Below, in pieces: positions 11,553-20,985 of a DNA stretch of 64,000 nt. This DNA is from Betaproteobacteria bacterium. GTDB lineage: Bacteria; Bdellovibrionota_B; Oligoflexia; Silvanigrellales; Silvanigrellaceae. The first letter of the stretch is position 1, and the number at the start of each line of letters is the position of its first letter. The notes below the pieces were generated by a model. It made no database searches. It was not told the origin of the DNA and worked only from the letters and a program-made list of their open reading frames with translations. The position numbers were made by a program, and so were the translations under genes. The stretch lies in the NCBI GenBank assembly GCA_016868315.1, contig VGHE01000003.1:248001-312000 (forward strand), in the 5' to 3' direction.

Positions 11553-11849
11553 ATGAATGCGACTCAAAGAGCAGAACTCAACCGTGATAAGGCACTGAAA
11601 CTTGCCCTCACGGTAGGCTGGCTTGGCGGCCACAGATTTTACACAGGCCAAACGGTGTCAGCCATCGCCTACTTGGTGTTTTTCTGGACACTCATCCCTG
11701 TGTTTCTGAGCCTCATCGATGCAGCGTTCCTCGCTCGAATGAGCGATGACGACTTCGCCGATGAATTTTGTCCGCTTCCTGAGTGCGCCGTTGCGTCCAA
11801 CAGAACCTCGCTTGCCGGGAAGAAAAACTCTCTTGGTTTGACAACCTAA
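11553..11849 (+). CDS. Small TM2-domain-like membrane protein
   Basis: GWLGGHRFYTGQTVSAIAYLVFFWTLIPVFLSLIDAAFL; ATG at 11553 preferred over the longer ORF. Confidence 0.7.
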   Translation: MNATQRAELNRDKALKLALTVGWLGGHRFYTGQTVSAIAYLVFFWTLIPVFLSLIDAAFLARMSDDDFADEFCPLPECAVASNRTSLAGKKNSLGLTT

Positions 11850-11872
11850 CTTGGCTCCATCAAACTCCTAAA

Positions 11873-12910
11873 ATGAATACAGCTTCTGTCACTCCATCTG
11901 AAAATACAGATCGCCCAGCACTTGCGCTCCTCCTTATGGTTGGTGCGCACTTCTGTTTTTCGCTCATGATACTGCTCATCAAGGCCGCGCAAAAACTGCA
12001 AATTCAACTTCATTCCAGCAGCACCATCAACAATTCAGAACTGTTCGGCACATGGGAGAGTGTTTTATTTCGGTGCCTACCCATGACGCTCATCTGTCTG
12101 TTCATTCTTGTGCAACGCTCTGCACGTGGACACAAACATCCCCCACTCTCCAGCGAAGACACCCGCTGGCTACTCACCCGCGGAGTGGTGGGTGCGATCA
12201 GCATGGCGTGTTTCTTTCATGGAACGCTCACAATACCTCTGGCTTTGTCCTCCCTATTTGCCAATTCGAGCGTCTTTTTGATTGGGCTGCTTGCACATAT
12301 TTTTTTGGGTGAGCGTCTCACTTCATCACGCATTGTCTTTGCCCTGGCCGGACTCGCAGGTGTGGCACTCGTCTTGGGGACGGGGCTTCTCCCGTCGTTC
12401 ACAACTCACTCATCTGCGGCCTTCGACTACCTTATTTCGTTCTGCTCCGGACTGCTCTCAGCGCTCGCCTATTTTAGCGTCCGCAAAATGAAAACGGTTC
12501 CCAGCAATACGATTATCTTGAGCCTCTCTGCCTCCGGAGTTTTGCTCGCGCTCCTTATGGCGGTTTTGGTGCGGCCGCTGCGGATTCCCGAGCAACCCGC
12601 CGTACTGGCGTTACTCTGCCTGTCGAGCCTTCCGGCAATCGCCGCGCAGTACCTGATGACCTGGTCGTTCCAGACCGGAGAGGCGGGATTTGTGGCACTC
12701 GGACAATACTCCGGCCCGGTATTTGCAGCCATTCTGGGAGTTGTGGCATTTGGAGAATTCCTTACCCCGTTGCAGTGGCTGGGGGCAGGAATCGCGATAC
12801 TCTTCGGTGTCATGATGCCGCTGGCAGACGACCGCACGGTGCAGGCTCAACTGATGAGCCGCCCCAAAAAGGCCGTTCAAATTCTCAAAGAAAGGATCCG
12901 TGCAGAATGA
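11873..12910 (+). CDS. EamA/DMT-family transporter
   Basis: About ten hydrophobic segments, SALAYFSVRKM, ALGQYSGPVFAAILGVVAFGEFLTPLQWLGAGIAILFGV. Confidence 0.85.
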   Translation: MNTASVTPSENTDRPALALLLMVGAHFCFSLMILLIKAAQKLQIQLHSSSTINNSELFGTWESVLFRCLPMTLICLFILVQRSARGHKHPPLSSEDTRWLLTRGVVGAISMACFFHGTLTIPLALSSLFANSSVFLIGLLAHIFLGERLTSSRIVFALAGLAGVALVLGTGLLPSFTTHSSAAFDYLISFCSGLLSALAYFSVRKMKTVPSNTIILSLSASGVLLALLMAVLVRPLRIPEQPAVLALLCLSSLPAIAAQYLMTWSFQTGEAGFVALGQYSGPVFAAILGVVAFGEFLTPLQWLGAGIAILFGVMMPLADDRTVQAQLMSRPKKAVQILKERIRAE

Positions 12911-13806
12911 ATCCCCTGGTATTGCCGCTGAATATCGGCAAAGACGACACCTTCCGCCTGACCTGGAAATCAAAACTCTATCAGGCCAAAGCTGCGCTTG
13001 TTCTGCCACGAAAACTCACATCAAAAATCGACGTCGATGAAGTCATCGAGGCAGCACTGCTGGTCGTTAAACTCACCGAATTCGGTGGTACTCTGCGTGC
13101 AAAAATGCTCAGTGCACTCGCGCCAAATGACTCGTCGCAGAACAACCCGACCGACGTTTACGGCGTTGTTATGCGTTTGAATATCCGCACCGGTCGGGTG
13201 GTCGAATTCGATGACCTGCGTCGTACCAAATCAGAAAAAGGCGCAGAGCACGCCGACTTCATGAGTGCATCTTCCGAAGTTCTTCCGCTCGATGGCGATG
13301 AAAAAGAAATTCTCAAAAAAGCATTCAATTCAGCTTTGACCTCGCCCGTGCTTGAAGCACTGCGCCAGCCTTTCGCTTCATTCGCACCGGAGTTGTCGGA
13401 GAGCTGGAAAGAAATGAAATTGTCTGGCATCCAGCCCGACAAACTTGTCCCGTTCCAAATGCTTTTTCCCAATGCACAGCCTATCGAACGCTTCGTAGAG
13501 GGCGAGCGATTTGTGCTCGACGACCTTTACTGCACAAATCCAAGTTGCTCCTGCAGCGACGTCACTTGCGTTGTTCTAAAATTCGACCCAGCCTCGGGTC
13601 AGGAGGTTGCATGGGGCGGCTTCCGGTGGTCATCAGACACTGATAAATTAAAAGTGTTTCCGCAGTTTAGTTCGAAGTTCAATGCATCGGAGTGGTTCAA
13701 ACAATTCGACCACTCCTCAGCCATCGATCTCAAACTTCTTTTGAGATCGCGCCAAACGTTCATGCGTACCGAATTCATTGCGGCACGAAAAGCTGCACGC
13801 GGTTGA
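12907..13806 (+). CDS. Hypothetical protein with a Cys-rich motif (CTNPSCSCSDVTC)
   Basis: Long intact ORF, start overlaps upstream stop (ATGA); no family recognised. Confidence 0.75.
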   Translation: MNPLVLPLNIGKDDTFRLTWKSKLYQAKAALVLPRKLTSKIDVDEVIEAALLVVKLTEFGGTLRAKMLSALAPNDSSQNNPTDVYGVVMRLNIRTGRVVEFDDLRRTKSEKGAEHADFMSASSEVLPLDGDEKEILKKAFNSALTSPVLEALRQPFASFAPELSESWKEMKLSGIQPDKLVPFQMLFPNAQPIERFVEGERFVLDDLYCTNPSCSCSDVTCVVLKFDPASGQEVAWGGFRWSSDTDKLKVFPQFSSKFNASEWFKQFDHSSAIDLKLLLRSRQTFMRTEFIAARKAARG

Positions 13807-13817
13807 AGCTTCGGTTA

Positions 13818-13849
13818 GCCGATGAGGAAGACTCGTAAACCTCATCGGC
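13818..13849. terminator. Hairpin between convergent genes
   Basis: gccgatgagg ... cctcatcggc, 10-bp perfect stem at 13818-13827/13840-13849. Confidence 0.6.
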
Positions 13850-14645
13850 AGTCTGGTTTCTCGTAACCAGGAAGCGGCACACCCCATCCTCTGTAGGTGC
13901 AAGCGATCCAGTTCAAGTTTGAGCGCACATCAGCATGATAAACAACATCACCCGCACCACAAAAGTCTTTCGCGTTTTTAAAAAGTCCTACACCTGTTGC
14001 AATGCCTAGCAACTCACCTCGTTGCGTCAACAGTGGACCGCCCGAATCACCATCACACATCAGCGATTCAGCCTTCGAATACCACGCTCCGCCTGTGCCC
14101 GGTTGAGTTTTCAGTACCGCAGAAATATCTCGTGCATAGCGGGGCTTTCCGTCGCGGCGCTCTCCTTCGATGCGACCCGTGCCCACATATTTCAATCCAT
14201 TCATCTGTTGGCTGCGAGAACTGTCTATCTTGGCAAATGCGAATGGCGTGCTCTGATTCAACACCAGAATCGCCAGATCGGATGCAATTCCGGCAACACC
14301 AGTTTCATTCTTAAATTCAGACCAACGCGGGTGAACTTTCCAGGCTGCGACCTTCCACGCGGTGCGCTGCATCTTTTCATCGAAGGTTGTGGCCTCAACC
14401 GATTTTGCGTTGTCGAGGCAGTGCGCTGCAGTCAGCACATGTCGTGGCCCGACCCGCACCCCACTGCACGATGCGAGCTCCTGCTTTTCGAGAACGAGCC
14501 GTAAAGTCACAAATGAGGATCTGAAGGATTCGTCACCCGACAGCACAGTCCCCCGCGTCATGTGAACGTCCGCATCTGACTTTAATTTACAGGAAGTCAG
14601 AACAAAAAATGCCGCAAAACTATGTATGCATACCGTGCGCCGCAA
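13842..14645 (-). CDS. Secreted/lipoprotein trypsin-like (S1) serine protease
   Basis: Signal peptide ending in LTSC, LTAAHC (His), ASDLAIL (Asp), CDGDSGGPLL (Ser). Confidence 0.92.
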   Translation of the reverse strand: MRRTVCIHSFAAFFVLTSCKLKSDADVHMTRGTVLSGDESFRSSFVTLRLVLEKQELASCSGVRVGPRHVLTAAHCLDNAKSVEATTFDEKMQRTAWKVAAWKVHPRWSEFKNETGVAGIASDLAILVLNQSTPFAFAKIDSSRSQQMNGLKYVGTGRIEGERRDGKPRYARDISAVLKTQPGTGGAWYSKAESLMCDGDSGGPLLTQRGELLGIATGVGLFKNAKDFCGAGDVVYHADVRSNLNWIACTYRGWGVPLPGYEKPDCR

Positions 14646-14680
14646 AACCCCGCCTCCCGTGCAGGAAGTTCGGATTTTTC

Positions 14681-14742
14681 AAAAAAAACTATGAGAATTG
14701 GGAAAAAAAAGAAATTCAGCCAAAAAAAAAATATCCAAAAAA
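14681..14742. promoter_or_regulatory. A-tract-rich, probably curved upstream region
   Basis: A-tracts at 14681-14688, 14703-14710, 14722-14731 and 14737-14742 (first three centred about 20-22 bp apart) upstream of the 14929 gene. Confidence 0.4.
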
Positions 14743-14928
14743 TCCGTTGAGTTACATTATTCTAAGCTTAAAAGATGCTTCTAAGGCTTCTATTTATCTT
14801 AATAAGGTCGGGAACTTTTGATTGTATAAATTTATCTTGCACAAATAAACTTCTTGTGGTTACCTCACTTCGCGCTAGGGTCGCCCTCTCGGCGGTTCAC
14901 CCGAGCGACATTAGAGGAGGTCTCAGTT

Positions 14929-16161
14929 ATGAAATTTTTGAAGAGTGCTCTGGTATCCGGATTGTCACTGTTGGCTGTCGGTAGCATGGTGGCCTGCGGC
15001 CGCGCATCGCTTTCCGATGTGCAGTCTTCACGCTCGACTGAAATCAAAGAGAAGGTCGGTCTACTGTTTGCATCGCACGGTGATATCGACGACCCTGATA
15101 CCCAGCTCGAAAATTATATCAAAGTGTCCTTCCAGAAGAACGTCGGTATTCCACTGCCAATGTGGACTCGCAAGCTGGTCGAAGATCCTGCCTACCGGTT
15201 GTCCGTAGGGACCGTACGCAAGCAGTACGACATAATCGGCCCGACCCGTTACTACTCGAATTCACTTGCGCAGGCTGAGGTCATCACCAAAGAACTCGAC
15301 GCTCTCATTCCGGGCGCGAAGGCTTACGTTGGCTTTAACTTCACAACACCGTTCATCGACGACACACTCGAGCAAATGCGCAAAGATGGCATCACAAAGA
15401 TTGTTGTCATCAACAAGGGCGCACAGTTCTCCTACGCTTCAAGCGGCGAGAACATGGAAGACGTGCTCAAGTGGCTGAAGAAGAATCCCTCATACGACGC
15501 AGAAGTTGTTGCACTTGCACACTATGGTCAGGATCCGCGCTTCACTGAAGTGATGGCTAAATCCCTGCGCGAAGACATTGCGAAGGCTTTCCCTGGCAAG
15601 TCTGCATCGGAAGTTTGTATTCTTGCGGGAAGCCATGGTTTGCCGATGTGGCTCATCAACGCGGGCGACAGCGCTGTGACACAAATGAAGGCATCCATCG
15701 TTGAGTTGCGCAAGGCTATGCCCGAGTACAGCGTTTACCATGGATTCTTGAACGATGACTTCTTCCCTGGTGCGAAATGGGTTTCTCCGAAGGCCATTGA
15801 GATTGCACCACAGATGCTGAAAGACGGTTGCAAGAATGTGGCACTCGATGGCCGCCTCTCCTTCACAACTCATCACCGTGCAACTCAGTACGACATGGAT
15901 GTTGAAGTGAAGGAACTGCTCGCGGAGTCTGGAGTCAGCTCATTTTTGTTGCCAAACTTCGACACCAATCTCGACCACGCCAAGCTGATTGCACAGCTGA
16001 CCCAGGAAGCGCTCGAAAACAAAGGTGCAACAATTCCTCTCAAGCGCAAGGGAAGCAAAGCGGCAGACGTCAACTCGATTGGTAAGCCTGGAACAATCCT
16101 CTTTGGTGTGACACACCAAAGCGAGGACATGGCCAAAGGCTGGAAGGCTGAAGCGAATTAA
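14929..16161 (+). CDS. Predicted lipoprotein with ferrochelatase/CbiX-like fold
   Basis: Lipoprotein signal MKFLKSALVSGLSLLAVGSMVAC; ferrochelatase-like blocks GPTRYYSNSLAQAEVITKEL, ITKIVVINKGAQFSYASSG, ILAGSHGLPMWLINAGDSAVTQM, TTHHRATQYDMDVEV; gaggagg SD. Confidence 0.75.
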   Translation: MKFLKSALVSGLSLLAVGSMVACGRASLSDVQSSRSTEIKEKVGLLFASHGDIDDPDTQLENYIKVSFQKNVGIPLPMWTRKLVEDPAYRLSVGTVRKQYDIIGPTRYYSNSLAQAEVITKELDALIPGAKAYVGFNFTTPFIDDTLEQMRKDGITKIVVINKGAQFSYASSGENMEDVLKWLKKNPSYDAEVVALAHYGQDPRFTEVMAKSLREDIAKAFPGKSASEVCILAGSHGLPMWLINAGDSAVTQMKASIVELRKAMPEYSVYHGFLNDDFFPGAKWVSPKAIEIAPQMLKDGCKNVALDGRLSFTTHHRATQYDMDVEVKELLAESGVSSFLLPNFDTNLDHAKLIAQLTQEALENKGATIPLKRKGSKAADVNSIGKPGTILFGVTHQSEDMAKGWKAEAN

Positions 16162-16206
16162 TCGCAACTTCGCTGCTGCTCTAGTTCAACTCAAAAACGA
16201 ACGAGT

Positions 16207-16251
16207 TTTGTCGCCGACCATTCACCTGAAATAGGTAGGGTCGGCGACAAA
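16207..16251. terminator. Hairpin between convergent genes
   Basis: tttgtcgccgacc/ggtcggcgacaaa 13-bp stem (16207-16219 and 16239-16251); right arm lies in the last codons of the minus-strand gene. Confidence 0.65.
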
Positions 16252-17097
16252 TTCATTTTGGCCAGCGCGAGGATGCCAACCCGGTAATCCCCAGATCGGA
16301 AATGCATGAAGATCATCCGGGCTGCGCAACTCACTTCTTTGGCTCAACACAAGTGCAGCTGCCTCATCTATGCCTGCGAGCTCCCGCAAATTCAGCTCAC
16401 CGGAACTCGTTTTCAATTTTGAAACATCAAGCTCAACTCGAACAGCACTGGCATGAAGCCGCGGATGCTTTTCCAGAGCGCATTCATAAAGTGCGTGCCC
16501 CACAGGCAAGAACGCAGCACGGGTGCACAACCGTTCTTTTTGTTCGCAGAAAAGCTCTTTCCAACTTCGCATTTTGATTGCCTCCCAGAGTTCATCATCG
16601 GAGGTCACCACAAGCAGCCCACCCTCATCGAAAAGTGTGAGAAAATCCTGTTCACGATTGCGATTTCCGCCCGCGCGTCGCCATGGAAAAGACAGCTGCT
16701 CTTCAGCCGAAGTGAAGTGTCGTTGATTGATGGCTGCTTTGGTCTTAGGGAAGTGAATCCAACTCCAGGCGTTAAAAAAGTCATGCCAGTTGTTCGGCCG
16801 GGTTGGCACTTCGCCCGAAAAGAAAATGCGAAGCTGGTAGTCTGCACGCCATCCAAGAAGCTCGCGTGTCGCTCGACCGATCCGTTGCTGCTTGACGCAT
16901 TTGAGTGGAAAGCCACCCCCTGATAAAACCGGAGCCACCCGACTCTGACGCATGAGGACATTGAGCTCATCGAGTGTGGGAAAAGCCTCACTGTGGCGCA
17001 AAATCCAGTCTGACCAGGGCCGAAACAAATCAAAAAGACCGCCCTGTTCAAAAAACGACGGATTCCAGATAGATTGATTGTTAGACGAATCCAACAT
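16222..17097 (-). CDS. DUF3025 family protein
   Basis: RPNNWHDFFNAWSWIHFPKTKAAINQRH signature; start at 17097 chosen, divergent from the gene at 17113. Confidence 0.82.
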   Translation of the reverse strand: MLDSSNNQSIWNPSFFEQGGLFDLFRPWSDWILRHSEAFPTLDELNVLMRQSRVAPVLSGGGFPLKCVKQQRIGRATRELLGWRADYQLRIFFSGEVPTRPNNWHDFFNAWSWIHFPKTKAAINQRHFTSAEEQLSFPWRRAGGNRNREQDFLTLFDEGGLLVVTSDDELWEAIKMRSWKELFCEQKERLCTRAAFLPVGHALYECALEKHPRLHASAVRVELDVSKLKTSSGELNLRELAGIDEAAALVLSQRSELRSPDDLHAFPIWGLPGWHPRAGQNEFVADPTYFR

Positions 17098-17112
17098 AGA
17101 AGGCGGTCCCAC

Positions 17113-17622
17113 ATGTATATGGCAACCGTGCATATCACCTTGGACCTCGAGCCGGAAGTCTCCACAGCAGACCGCGAAAAAGTCCTGCGCGCCGTCCGTG
17201 ATCGCCTCAAACAGACTTTTGGTCACCGCATAACAGTTCGCACAGATGAAGAAGCATCTCTTTGGGTTGCATGGCTTGATGACAACTACACCCGCCTTCA
17301 CGACCGGCTCGAGGAGGTTCTCGAGCGGGTGGAATCCGCCGGGCAAGCGCGCGTTCTCGACCACACCGAACAGTTTTTCGCATGGTTTGAGGGTAAATTC
17401 TCCGAGGCGGGCGCCGATTTCGATGATCTCGCAGCCGAAGACGATGCGTCTGAGTCTGCGAGCGGGGAATTCATGCCTACCCGTCCAGGCTTTCTGACGG
17501 CCACAGGCTCTCGTAACCGGCTCAACAAGACTATTATTTATTCGCATGACGATGAACCTGAGCGCAGCTCTGCGTTGGGCAGAAATGATCGCAGGCAGGT
17601 TCGGATTCCCACGAGGAAATGA
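17113..17622 (+). CDS. DUF503-like protein
   Basis: MYMATVHITLDLEPEVSTADREKVLRAVRDRLKQTFGHRI...RLEEVLERVES; just upstream of the S41 protease gene. Confidence 0.6.
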   Translation: MYMATVHITLDLEPEVSTADREKVLRAVRDRLKQTFGHRITVRTDEEASLWVAWLDDNYTRLHDRLEEVLERVESAGQARVLDHTEQFFAWFEGKFSEAGADFDDLAAEDDASESASGEFMPTRPGFLTATGSRNRLNKTIIYSHDDEPERSSALGRNDRRQVRIPTRK

Positions 17623-17628
17623 TCGCCG

Positions 17629-19791
17629 ATGAAAAGAAAAGGACTCGCACTCGGTCTCACCCTAGGCGCCGTTATGGCTGCAGCCCTGGGCTTTCAGGCG
17701 TTTGTTTACCCTCGCTTGGCACCAAATTTTCAGGCCAATGCAGGCAGAGAACGCAGCGCACGTCCGGCAAGTTCAGGTTTTTTGAGCTGCACGACTATGC
17801 AGTCTCGAGTGCGCGACTTTCTCAAAGCACACTATACCTATCGTAGGTTCGATGAGGAGATTTCTAAGCGAACCTTCCAGCGATACTTCCAGATTCTCGA
17901 TCCCGGAAAAAACTTCTTCTTGGCAGAAGACATCAAAAAGTTCGAATCCATCGAAAAAGAAATTCCCAACCTGCTTCAGAAAACCGATTGCAAATTCATA
18001 GCCGACATATACGCGCTGTATCTGCAACGGTCTGATGAAAGCGTGCGCGTCATTGAAGACATACTCAAAACCCCAATGGACTTCTCCATTGACGAGAAGC
18101 TCGAAACGGATCGAAAAAAGATCAGCTGGGCAAGCAACGACACCGACAGACGTGAGCGCTGGCGCAAACTCCTAAAATTCACCGCACTCAACATGCGAGA
18201 AACTGAAAAAGACTGGAACGTTATCGCCAATCGCATCAACAAGCGCTACGCGCTCTTTAAAAAGACAATGCAAGAGAAATCCTCAGATGAGGTTCATTCC
18301 CTTTTCCTGAACGCATTTGCTTCCTCACTTGATCCACACTCACAGTTTATGGCGCCCCAAGATCAGGATGAATTCCGAGTTGCCTTTAGCCTACAACTCG
18401 TTGGTATCGGCGCTAGCCTCACACAGCAAGATGGATACACCACAGTGGAAGCTCTTATTCCAGGTGGTGCAGCCATGCGCGATGGTCGTCTGCAGAAAGG
18501 CGATAAAATCATTGCTGTCGATTCCGGAGATGGCAACGGATTTGTTGATGTCATCGATATGGATCTCAGCAAGGTTGTGCAGCTCATCCGCGGACAAAAG
18601 GGAACGAACGTTAAGCTCCAATTGCTGCGCAAAGATGCTCTCACCAACGAGACAAAGCGTGAACTCATCGAGCTTGAGCGCGACATTGTTCACCTCGCAG
18701 ACAGCGAAGCACGTTCTGATGTTATGACCGTTGGCAACAAAAAAATCGGAATTATCAATCTCCCTAGCTTTTATATCGACTACCAAGGCAGCAAGTCGGG
18801 ACGCACAGACTTCCTCAGCTCCAGTAACCACATCGATCGTGAATTGAAGAAACTCAACAACACAAAGGTCGATGGAATAGTGCTTGATCTTCGCCGCAAC
18901 GGCGGTGGCGACCTCGATGAATGCCTGCGCCTCACGGGCTTTTTCATCGATAAAGGCCCTGTTGTCCAAGTGCAAAACCGCGACGGCAGTGTCGAGAGTA
19001 AAGATGACCCTGAAGAGGGTGTCCGCTACCGCGGTCCTTTGGCGGTGCTCATCAGCAAGCAGAGTGCATCAGCAAGTGAAATTCTCGCCGGTGCGGTTCA
19101 AGACTATGGCCGAGGTTTGATTCTCGGAAACTCGCGTACCTACGGCAAAGCGACGGTACAGAGCGTGATCGACTTGCCCGGTTCTGCTGGCCGTGAGTCC
19201 GATGGCGCGTTTAAAGTTACCATCTCAAAATTTTTCCGTCCGAACGGCGGCAGCAATCAGGTTGAAGGTGTGCCGAGTGACATTCAGATTCCTGATGTCT
19301 TTGAGGTCAGCGAAGTTGGAGAGGGTGAAAATGACTTTCCGCTTCCGCACACGACCATCAACCCCGCGCAAGGACTCAAGCCCATCCAGGATCTCACCAA
19401 GATTATTCCGGTTCTGAAGCAAAAGAGCGACCTACGGGTCAAATCCTCGGAAGACTTCAAGGAAGTTTTTGCTGCCATCGAAAAGGCTCGCAAGGAAAAG
19501 GACAACACCGAGGTGAGCCTGAAGGCACCCGAAAAACCATTGGCCGATACTGCCGCGAACGCAGCGGCCGCAGGCAGCCAAAAGTTAGCCTCAGCTGGTG
19601 CCTCACCCACAACCGCCGCCGCAGCTGGTGTAAAAAAGCCAGGACGTGGCGCCCAAGATCCGCATTCCAAAGGCAAAAACGATGATCCCAACATCGTTAT
19701 TCGCTCTGATGATGAGCAGTTGCGGGAGGCTGCAAGTATTCTTGTTGACAGCATCGAACTCCTTGGAGGAAAGGCTGACTGGACGCGCTGA
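17629..19791 (+). CDS. prc: Tail-specific (carboxy-terminal processing) protease, S41 family with PDZ
   Basis: PDZ region LVGIGASLTQQDGYTTVEALIPGGAA; LDLRRNGGGDLDECLRLTGFFI; ISKQSASASEILAGAVQDYGRGLILGNSRTYGKATVQ. Confidence 0.93.
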   Translation: MKRKGLALGLTLGAVMAAALGFQAFVYPRLAPNFQANAGRERSARPASSGFLSCTTMQSRVRDFLKAHYTYRRFDEEISKRTFQRYFQILDPGKNFFLAEDIKKFESIEKEIPNLLQKTDCKFIADIYALYLQRSDESVRVIEDILKTPMDFSIDEKLETDRKKISWASNDTDRRERWRKLLKFTALNMRETEKDWNVIANRINKRYALFKKTMQEKSSDEVHSLFLNAFASSLDPHSQFMAPQDQDEFRVAFSLQLVGIGASLTQQDGYTTVEALIPGGAAMRDGRLQKGDKIIAVDSGDGNGFVDVIDMDLSKVVQLIRGQKGTNVKLQLLRKDALTNETKRELIELERDIVHLADSEARSDVMTVGNKKIGIINLPSFYIDYQGSKSGRTDFLSSSNHIDRELKKLNNTKVDGIVLDLRRNGGGDLDECLRLTGFFIDKGPVVQVQNRDGSVESKDDPEEGVRYRGPLAVLISKQSASASEILAGAVQDYGRGLILGNSRTYGKATVQSVIDLPGSAGRESDGAFKVTISKFFRPNGGSNQVEGVPSDIQIPDVFEVSEVGEGENDFPLPHTTINPAQGLKPIQDLTKIIPVLKQKSDLRVKSSEDFKEVFAAIEKARKEKDNTEVSLKAPEKPLADTAANAAAAGSQKLASAGASPTTAAAAGVKKPGRGAQDPHSKGKNDDPNIVIRSDDEQLREAASILVDSIELLGGKADWTR

Positions 19792-19835
19792 GCCGCCTAA
19801 ATTGGTGCTCTCGCGACAGACACTCCGGAGCTGCG

Positions 19836-20876
19836 ATGAACCAAACAGAAAATATCTTCGACATCACTATTCTCGGTGGTGGTCCTACTGGCCTTTTCGC
19901 TGCCTTTTACAGTGGGCTGCGGAACGCATCGTGCAAGATTCTCGACTCTATGCCTGCATTAGGGGGACGCCTGACGGCCGTCTATCCTGAAAAATACATT
20001 TACGACGTCGCAGGATTTCCAAAAGTGCTGGCCAAAGACCTGGTGGACAACCTGGTTGCCCAAGCCATGGCCTACAAACCCGTCTTGGCTCTGGAAGAAG
20101 TCGCTCAGACCCTCAACCGCCGCGATGACGGCGTCTGGGAACTCACGACCCAATCTGGACAGCTGCACCTCACCCGCACGTTGATTGTTGCTGCGGGCGT
20201 TGGTTCCTACAGTCCCAAGAAGCACATGGCTCCCGGCGCTCCTGCGTTTGAGGGCAAAGGCATTTGCTATGCCGTGCTGAACAAAGAAGTACACCGCAAT
20301 CGCAAGGTGGTTGTGATTGGCGGGGGCGATTCGGCGCTCGACTGGGCCAACGAAATGGTTCCGCTTGCTTCCGAGGTCACACTGATTCACCGTTCCGACC
20401 GCTTCCGCGCGCACGATGATAGCGTCAACAAGCTTAAGGCCACATCCGCCCGCATTCTTACAAACACTGAGGTTATCGCATTTGAAGGCGACTCTGTCCT
20501 CAAGCGTATCGTGATTGAAAACACCGAGACCAAAGAACAGTCGTCGATTGACGTGGACGATGCCCTTGTGATGTTCGGGTTCAATAGTTCACTCGGAAAA
20601 ATTCGTGAATGGGGAATTGAGCTCACAGGCGACGGCATCAAAGTCAACGAGTGCATGGAAACCAATCTTCCAGGGATCTATGCTGCGGGCGATATCGCCG
20701 AATACCGCGGCAAACTTAAGCTCATCGCAACCGGGTTCTCGGAGGCGGCTATTGCAGTCAATTTCGCGAAAACCTTCATCAACCCGAAAGAGAAAGCACA
20801 GCCACTGCACTCGACCACCATTATGGAATTGAAGGAAAAACGCGGGGCTCGTGCAGCAGCGAAAAGCAATTCATAA
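19836..20876 (+). CDS. Ferredoxin-NADP+ reductase (thioredoxin-reductase-like type)
   Basis: ITILGGGPTGLFAAFYSGLRN, VVVIGGGDSALDWANEM, GIYAAGDIAEYRGKLKLIATGFSEAAIAVN. Confidence 0.9.
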   Translation: MNQTENIFDITILGGGPTGLFAAFYSGLRNASCKILDSMPALGGRLTAVYPEKYIYDVAGFPKVLAKDLVDNLVAQAMAYKPVLALEEVAQTLNRRDDGVWELTTQSGQLHLTRTLIVAAGVGSYSPKKHMAPGAPAFEGKGICYAVLNKEVHRNRKVVVIGGGDSALDWANEMVPLASEVTLIHRSDRFRAHDDSVNKLKATSARILTNTEVIAFEGDSVLKRIVIENTETKEQSSIDVDDALVMFGFNSSLGKIREWGIELTGDGIKVNECMETNLPGIYAAGDIAEYRGKLKLIATGFSEAAIAVNFAKTFINPKEKAQPLHSTTIMELKEKRGARAAAKSNS

Positions 20877-20931
20877 GCTTGCAACCGCGAGCCAACCATC
20901 AGCACTGCATCCGAAAAATTGACTCAAAAAA

Positions 20932-20968
20932 AACTCCCCATCACAGCCTCAGTGCTTGATGGGGAGTT
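20932..20968. terminator. Bidirectional intrinsic terminator
   Basis: aactccccatca/tgatggggagtt 12-bp perfect stem with an A-tract on the left, between convergent genes. Confidence 0.8.
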
Positions 20969-20985
20969 CATTATTACGGCGGTTA

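Noticed and set aside
17098-17547. N-terminal extension of the 441-aa minus ORF (16222..17547)
   Set aside because: The extension overlaps the DUF503-like gene on the opposite strand; DUF3025 similarity begins after the internal ATG at 17097.
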